Origin: Massilia pinisoli
Lineage (GTDB): Bacteria; Pseudomonadota; Gammaproteobacteria; Burkholderiales; Burkholderiaceae_D
Length of the DNA stretch: 64,000 nucleotides
Assembly (NCBI RefSeq): GCF_024753285.1
Contig: NZ_JANUGW010000007.1
Location: forward strand, 62,001-126,000
Direction: 5' to 3'
The translations under genes and the position numbers were made by a program. Of this stretch, positions 56,977 through 64,000 are shown piece after piece; position 1 is the stretch's first letter; each line of letters begins with the position of its first letter. Under the pieces are notes generated by a model. The model had not been told where the DNA came from. It searched no databases and saw nothing but the letters and a program-made list of their open reading frames with translations.

Positions 56977-58341
56977 ATGATCGAGTCACTCCATCACCTG
57001 CCGCACGCGGCCGGCACGCACGACGCGTTGTCCGAGCACTTCACGGACCTCGCGCCGGCGCTGACGGCGCGCCAGGCCGCCATCGAGAGCGCGCGCTGCC
57101 TGTACTGCTACGACGCCCCGTGCACGCGCGCGTGCCCGACGGGCATCGACGTCGCGAGCTTCATCCGCAACATCCACGACGGTAACGTGGAGGGCGCGGC
57201 CGTCAACATCCTCAAGCAGAACATCTTCGGCGGCGCCTGCTCCCGCGTCTGTCCGACGGAGATCCTGTGCGAGGACGCCTGCGTGCGCAATCACGATGCG
57301 GAAGGCCAGCCCGTGAAAATCGGCCTGCTGCAGCGCCACGCCATCGACAACGCACACTTTACGCACCACCCGTTCCAGCGCGGTCCGGCGACAGGCAAGA
57401 CGATCGCCGTCGTGGGCGCCGGCCCTGCCGGGCTGTCGTGCGCGCACCGGCTGGCAATGCTGGGTCACGACGTCGTCGTGTTCGAGGCACGCGAGAAGGC
57501 CGGGGGCCTCAACGAATACGGCATCGCGAAATATAAACTGCCCGGCGACTTCGCCCAGCAGGAGGTCGACTTCCTGATGGCTATCGGCGGCATCGAGATC
57601 CAGCATGGCCGCACCCTCGGCAGCAACCTGCATTTGCAAGACCTGCACACGCGCTACGACGCCGTGTTCCTCGGCCTGGGCCTCGGCGCCAGCCGCCGCC
57701 TCGGTCTCACGGGCGAGGATGCGCCGGGGCTGATGGCCGCCGTCGACTACATCGCCACGCTGCGCCAGGCGCAAGACCTCGCGGCGCTGCCCGTGCCGCA
57801 ACGGGCCGTCGTGATTGGGGCCGGCAATACCGCAGTCGACATGGCCGTGCAGATCGGGCGCCTCGGCGCGGAAGAGGTGACGCTCGTGTACCGCCGCGGC
57901 GTCGACGCGATGAGCGCGACCGGTCACGAGATCGAGATCGCGAAAATGAACGGCGTGCGCATCCGCACGTGGGCCGCACCGCATGAAGTGCTGCTGGACG
58001 ATGGAGGCCGTGTGCGCGGCATGCGCTTCGAGGAGACGCGGCTGGAAGACGGCCGCCTTGCCGGCACCGGCACCTTCATCGACATCGCGGCAGATGCCGT
58101 GTTCAAGGCGATCGGCCAGCACATGGACAACGATGCGCTGTCCGACCCGCTCGCGCGCGAGCTGGAACGCGCGGGGGACAAGATCCATGTGGACGCCCGC
58201 TTCCGCACCAAGCTGCCGGGCGTGTACGCGGGCGGCGACTGCGTGGCGCCGGGGCAGGACCTGACGGTGCAGGCTGTCCAGCACGGCAAGCTGGCCGCGC
58301 TGGCGATCCATGACGACATCCTTTCCAAAACGGAGGCATGA
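56977..58341 (+). CDS. preT: NAD-dependent dihydropyrimidine dehydrogenase, subunit PreT
   Basis: 454 residues. It passes electrons from NADH to PreA for uracil/thymine reduction to dihydro forms. The N-terminal Fe-S domain has eight Cys (ARCLYCYDAPCTRACPTGID and FGGACSRVCPTEILCEDACV). FAD binding is at VVGAGPAGLSCAH and the second nucleotide site at VIGAGNTAVDMAVQIG. The C-terminal FAD motif is VYAGGDCVAPGQDLTVQAVQHGK. AAGAAGGG precedes the start. It overlaps preA by 4 bases. Confidence 0.96.
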   Translation: MIESLHHLPHAAGTHDALSEHFTDLAPALTARQAAIESARCLYCYDAPCTRACPTGIDVASFIRNIHDGNVEGAAVNILKQNIFGGACSRVCPTEILCEDACVRNHDAEGQPVKIGLLQRHAIDNAHFTHHPFQRGPATGKTIAVVGAGPAGLSCAHRLAMLGHDVVVFEAREKAGGLNEYGIAKYKLPGDFAQQEVDFLMAIGGIEIQHGRTLGSNLHLQDLHTRYDAVFLGLGLGASRRLGLTGEDAPGLMAAVDYIATLRQAQDLAALPVPQRAVVIGAGNTAVDMAVQIGRLGAEEVTLVYRRGVDAMSATGHEIEIAKMNGVRIRTWAAPHEVLLDDGGRVRGMRFEETRLEDGRLAGTGTFIDIAADAVFKAIGQHMDNDALSDPLARELERAGDKIHVDARFRTKLPGVYAGGDCVAPGQDLTVQAVQHGKLAALAIHDDILSKTEA

Positions 58342-59627
58342 TGGCCGACCTGAGCATCGATTTTTGCGGCATCAAGTCGCCGAACCCTTTCTGGCTGGCG
58401 TCCGCACCGCCGACCGACAAGGCCTATAACGTCATCCGCGCCTTCGAGGCGGGATGGGGCGGCGTCGTGTGGAAGACGCTCGGCGAAGACCCGCCCGCCG
58501 TCAACGTGTCGTCGCGTTATTCCGCGCTGCACGGCAAGAACCGCGAGGTCATCGGCTTCAACAACATCGAACTGATCACGGACAGGAGCCTGGAAATCAA
58601 CCTGCGCGAGATCACCGCCGTCAAGAAGGCGTGGCCGGACCGGGCGCTCGTCGTGTCGATGATGCTGCCGTGCGAGGAAGCCCCGTGGCGCGAGATTTTG
58701 CCGCTCGTCGAGGCGACGGGCGCCGATGGCATCGAACTGAATTTCGGCTGCCCGCACGGCATGCCGGAGCGCGGGATGGGCGCCGCGGTGGGCCAGCAGC
58801 CGGACCTGATCGAGCAGGTCACGCGCTGGTGCAAGATGTACACGCGGCTCCCGGTCATCGTGAAGCTCACCCCGAACATCACGGACGTGCGGGCGCCTGC
58901 GCGGGCGGCGCTCGCGGGCGGGGCGGATGCGGTCTCGCTGATCAACACCATCAATTCGATCACGCACCTGGACCTGGACCGCATGGTGGCGTTCCCCGCC
59001 GTCGGCAACGCCAGCACGCACGGCGGGTATTGCGGCACGGCGGTGAAACCCATCGCGCTGAACATGGTGGCCGAGATCGCGCGCGATCCCGTCACGAAAG
59101 GCTTGCCGATCTCCGGCATCGGCGGCATCGGCAACTGGCGCGACGCGGCCGAGTTCATCGCGCTGGGCGCCGGATCGGTGCAGGTGTGCACCGCCGCGAT
59201 GCTGCACGGCTTCCGGATCGTCGAGGAGATGAAGGACGGGCTGTCGCGCTGGATGGATTCCAAAGGCTACGAGAACATCGCCGCGTTCTCGCGCATGGCG
59301 GTGCCGAACACGACGGACTGGAAATACCTGGACATGAATTACCAGGTCATTGCGCACATCGACCAGGACAAGTGCATCCAGTGCGGCCGCTGCCACGTGG
59401 CGTGCGAGGATACGTCGCACCAGGCGATCGCGCGGCTCGTCGATGGCAATGCGCGCAAGTACGAGGTGATCGAGCCGGAGTGCGTCGGGTGCAACCTGTG
59501 CGAGATCACCTGTCCGGTCGAGGGCTGCATCACGATGGTGCCGCAGCAGACGGGCAAGCCGTACATGAACTGGACGCAGGACCCGCGGAATCCGCGGGCG
59601 GAGGGCGTAATATTGGACGAGGCGTGA
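58338..59627 (+). CDS. preA: NAD-dependent dihydropyrimidine dehydrogenase, subunit PreA
   Basis: 429 residues. The FMN-binding dihydroorotate-dehydrogenase-like barrel (about 1-310) has FCGIKSPNPFWLASAPPTDK, NFGCPHGMPERGMGA and ISGIGGIGNWRDAAEFIALGA. The C-terminal ferredoxin domain (about 335-400) has two 4Fe-4S motifs, CIQCGRCHVACE and CVGCNLCEITCPVEGC. It reduces uracil and thymine. Two adjacent ATGs (58338 and 58341) are possible starts; the first overlaps the preT stop. Confidence 0.96.
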   Translation: MMADLSIDFCGIKSPNPFWLASAPPTDKAYNVIRAFEAGWGGVVWKTLGEDPPAVNVSSRYSALHGKNREVIGFNNIELITDRSLEINLREITAVKKAWPDRALVVSMMLPCEEAPWREILPLVEATGADGIELNFGCPHGMPERGMGAAVGQQPDLIEQVTRWCKMYTRLPVIVKLTPNITDVRAPARAALAGGADAVSLINTINSITHLDLDRMVAFPAVGNASTHGGYCGTAVKPIALNMVAEIARDPVTKGLPISGIGGIGNWRDAAEFIALGAGSVQVCTAAMLHGFRIVEEMKDGLSRWMDSKGYENIAAFSRMAVPNTTDWKYLDMNYQVIAHIDQDKCIQCGRCHVACEDTSHQAIARLVDGNARKYEVIEPECVGCNLCEITCPVEGCITMVPQQTGKPYMNWTQDPRNPRAEGVILDEA

Positions 59628-59646
59628 TTCGATGACGCCGTTCCGT

Positions 59647-59710
59647 GTCGTTGGCATCGCTTTTGCTGGTTGAACGGGTGGACGGGTCTCCCGTCCACGC
59701 GTCCAACGAC
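59647..59710 (+). promoter_or_regulatory. Two-stem RNA structure between preA and the NCS1 permease
   Basis: The outer arms GTCGTTGG/CCAACGAC (59647-59654 with 59703-59710) flank an inner perfect 9-bp hairpin, GTGGACGGG-TCT-CCCGTCCAC (59678-59698). It takes up most of the 121-base gap and ends 38 bases before the permease start. It could be an attenuator, an RNA-processing site or a palindromic repeat. The inner part resembles the element at 47212-47230. Confidence 0.5.
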
Positions 59711-59748
59711 AACATGAACATCCACCGCAACCGATGGAGACCGCCCCG

Positions 59749-62641
<2,893 letters not shown>

Positions 62642-62653
62642 ACGGAGAACGAG

Positions 62654-63931
62654 ATGAACGACCTGCGCATCAACGGCAAGCGCCTGTGGAACTCGCTGAT
62701 GGAACTGGCCCAAATCGGCGCCACCGACAAGGGCGGCGTGAAGCGGCTCGCGCTGACGGACCTCGACCGCCAGGGCCGCGACCTCGTCGTGCAGTGGGCG
62801 AAGGCCGAGGGCCTGGCCGTCACCGTCGACAAAATCGGCAACGTGTTCATGCGCCGCGAGGGCACGAATCCCACGCTGCCACCGGTCGTCACGGGCAGCC
62901 ACATCGACACCCAGCCGACGGGCGGCAAGTTCGACGGCAACTACGGCGTGCTGGCCGGCCTCGAAGTCGTGCGCACCCTGAACGAGCACGGCATCCGCAC
63001 GGAGGCGCCGATCGAAGTCGCGTTCTGGACGAACGAGGAAGGCTCGCGCTTCGTGCCCGTCATGATGGGCTCCGGCGTGTTCTGCGGCGCGTTCAGCCTG
63101 GAGACGGCATACGCCGCGCGCGACGTCGACGGCAAGTCCGTCGGCGACGAATTGAAAAGGATCGGCTACCAGGGGGGGCAAGTGCCGGGCGACCACCCGA
63201 TCGGCGCCTATTTCGAGGCGCACATCGAGCAGGGGCCCGTGCTGGAAGATGCGAACAAGGTGATCGGCGTCGTGCCCGCCGTGATGGGCCTGTCGTGGTA
63301 CGACTGCACGGTGACGGGGATGGAGGCGCACGCGGGCCCCACGCCGATGCACCTGCGCCGCGACGCGTTGCAGGTGGCGACCACGATCATGCAGGAGACG
63401 GTCGCCATCGCGAACCGCTATCCGCCGTACGGCCGCGGCACCGTGGGCATGGTGCAGGTGTTCCCGAACAGCCGCAACGTGATCCCCGGCCAGGTGAAGT
63501 TCAGCATCGACCTGCGCAACGTGACGGACGACCTGCTCAACACGATGCATGGCGAGATCGAGGCGTTCGTCGAGCGCACGCGGCGCGAGACGGGCCTGGG
63601 CATCGTGCTGGAGCGCGTGTCGTACTACCCGCCGTGCCCGTTCCATCCCGATTGCGTGGGCGCGGTGAGGGCGGCCACGGAAAAGCTGGGCTATTCGACG
63701 ATGGACGTGGTGTCGGGCGCAGGCCACGACGCCATCTACGTCGCGCGGCTGGCGCCGGCCGGCATGATCTTCGTGCCGTGCAAGGACGGCATCAGCCACA
63801 ACGAAATCGAGGATGCCCAGCCGGGGCACCTGGAAGCGGGGTGCAACGTGCTGCTGCACGCGATGCTGGAGCGGGCGCGCGTGGTCGGCACCGCCGTGCG
63901 GGAGCCCGATGCGGTTGTTGCACAAAAGTAA
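62654..63931 (+). CDS. M20-family amidohydrolase, probable beta-ureidopropionase (N-carbamoyl-beta-alanine amidase)
   Basis: 425 residues. Metal-binding motifs are GSHIDTQPTGGKFDGNYGV, WTNEEGSRFVP and AHIEQGPVLE. The dimerisation domain lies in the middle (GMEAHAGPTPMHLRRDAL), and the C-terminal metal His is in SGAGHDAIYVA. The family includes N-carbamoyl-L-amino acid hydrolases and allantoate amidohydrolases as well; the neighbours point to N-carbamoyl-beta-alanine. It starts 12 bases after hydA with GGAG upstream. The window ends 69 bases later without a visible terminator. Confidence 0.92.
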   Translation: MNDLRINGKRLWNSLMELAQIGATDKGGVKRLALTDLDRQGRDLVVQWAKAEGLAVTVDKIGNVFMRREGTNPTLPPVVTGSHIDTQPTGGKFDGNYGVLAGLEVVRTLNEHGIRTEAPIEVAFWTNEEGSRFVPVMMGSGVFCGAFSLETAYAARDVDGKSVGDELKRIGYQGGQVPGDHPIGAYFEAHIEQGPVLEDANKVIGVVPAVMGLSWYDCTVTGMEAHAGPTPMHLRRDALQVATTIMQETVAIANRYPPYGRGTVGMVQVFPNSRNVIPGQVKFSIDLRNVTDDLLNTMHGEIEAFVERTRRETGLGIVLERVSYYPPCPFHPDCVGAVRAATEKLGYSTMDVVSGAGHDAIYVARLAPAGMIFVPCKDGISHNEIEDAQPGHLEAGCNVLLHAMLERARVVGTAVREPDAVVAQK

Positions 63932-64000
63932 CAAGGTGTGAATTCCTGTTACCACGCTGGCTGAACGCGCGGGCCGGTAGCATACTGTGGGCTTTCCGCC

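Noticed and set aside
59734..59748. Five-codon longer N-terminus for the NCS1 permease
   Set aside because: No ribosome-binding site before 59734, whereas 59749 has GGAG at good spacing.

Overview
The window is high-GC, densely packed bacterial chromosome. The gene content points to a betaproteobacterium of the Oxalobacteraceae, most like the Massilia/Telluria/Duganella group. Pointers are a PEP-CTERM protein, the DUF2844/DUF3443 pair, a FecI/FecR/TonB-receptor system tied to plant-polysaccharide enzymes, and PreT/PreA pyrimidine catabolism. This assignment is inference from content; no rRNA or other marker gene is present. I saw no tRNA, rRNA, CRISPR array, insertion sequence or prophage.

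Layout. (1) 1-1.3 kb, minus: the end of a nucleoside-type ABC import system, with a BMP/PnrA-like binding protein, a very strong terminator, then the start of the ATPase, which runs off the left edge. (2) 1.5-3.6 kb: an exported alpha/beta hydrolase and an unrecognised exported protein, divergent. (3) 3.6-29.1 kb: a carbohydrate-utilisation locus. ECF sigma/FecR genes diverge from a TonB-dependent receptor with an STN signalling domain and a LuxR-type regulator. Then follow a 1666-residue modular lyase-like protein, a PEP-CTERM protein, a GH43, a Tat-lipoprotein lyase-like protein with LamG, a second GH43, a GH2, a GH42-like enzyme and a large GH54 arabinofuranosidase. The enzyme set (arabinofuranosidases plus beta-galactosidases plus lyase folds) suggests arabinogalactan or arabinan-rich pectin side chains. 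(4) 29.1-31.5 kb: a YciI-like protein and the DUF3443/DUF2844 pair. (5) 31.7-34.0 kb: DUF969-DUF979-pyroglutamyl peptidase operon. (6) 34.0-36.0 kb: LysR regulator divergent from an exported metallo-beta-lactamase-fold hydrolase. (7) 36.0-46.3 kb: nucleoside catabolism. psuK-psuG-lysR on minus diverge from PNP-deoB-deoC-ALDH-deoA-cdd on plus. (8) 46.4-51.9 kb: mixed housekeeping and regulatory genes (DUF2076 protein, VOC protein, LytS/LytR-type two-component pair, WYL regulator with GST, GNAT). (9) 51.8-63.9 kb: complete reductive pyrimidine catabolism. A RutR-like TetR and a MocR regulator diverge from omega-aminotransferase, (methyl)malonate-semialdehyde dehydrogenase, PreT, PreA, NCS1 permease, dihydropyrimidinase and a ureidopropionase-type hydrolase.

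How the genes work together. Regions 7 and 9 form a continuous route. Nucleosides and pseudouridine are split to bases and pentose phosphates. Deoxyribose-5-P goes to glyceraldehyde-3-P and acetaldehyde, which the fused ALDH may oxidise. Uracil and thymine are reduced, ring-opened and decarbamoylated to beta-alanine or beta-aminoisobutyrate, then transaminated and oxidised to acyl-CoA. The nucleoside-type ABC importer at the left edge fits the same theme but is 36 kb away.

The most interesting non-coding signals are: a RutR-box-like dyad before the aminotransferase; tandem dyads upstream of psuK, whose product carries its own HTH; two dyads upstream of PNP; a TCGATAA-containing dyad family at three promoters of the polysaccharide locus; a WYL-type operator before GST; a two-stem RNA structure between preA and the permease; and a 17-bp terminator separating the binding protein from its ATPase.
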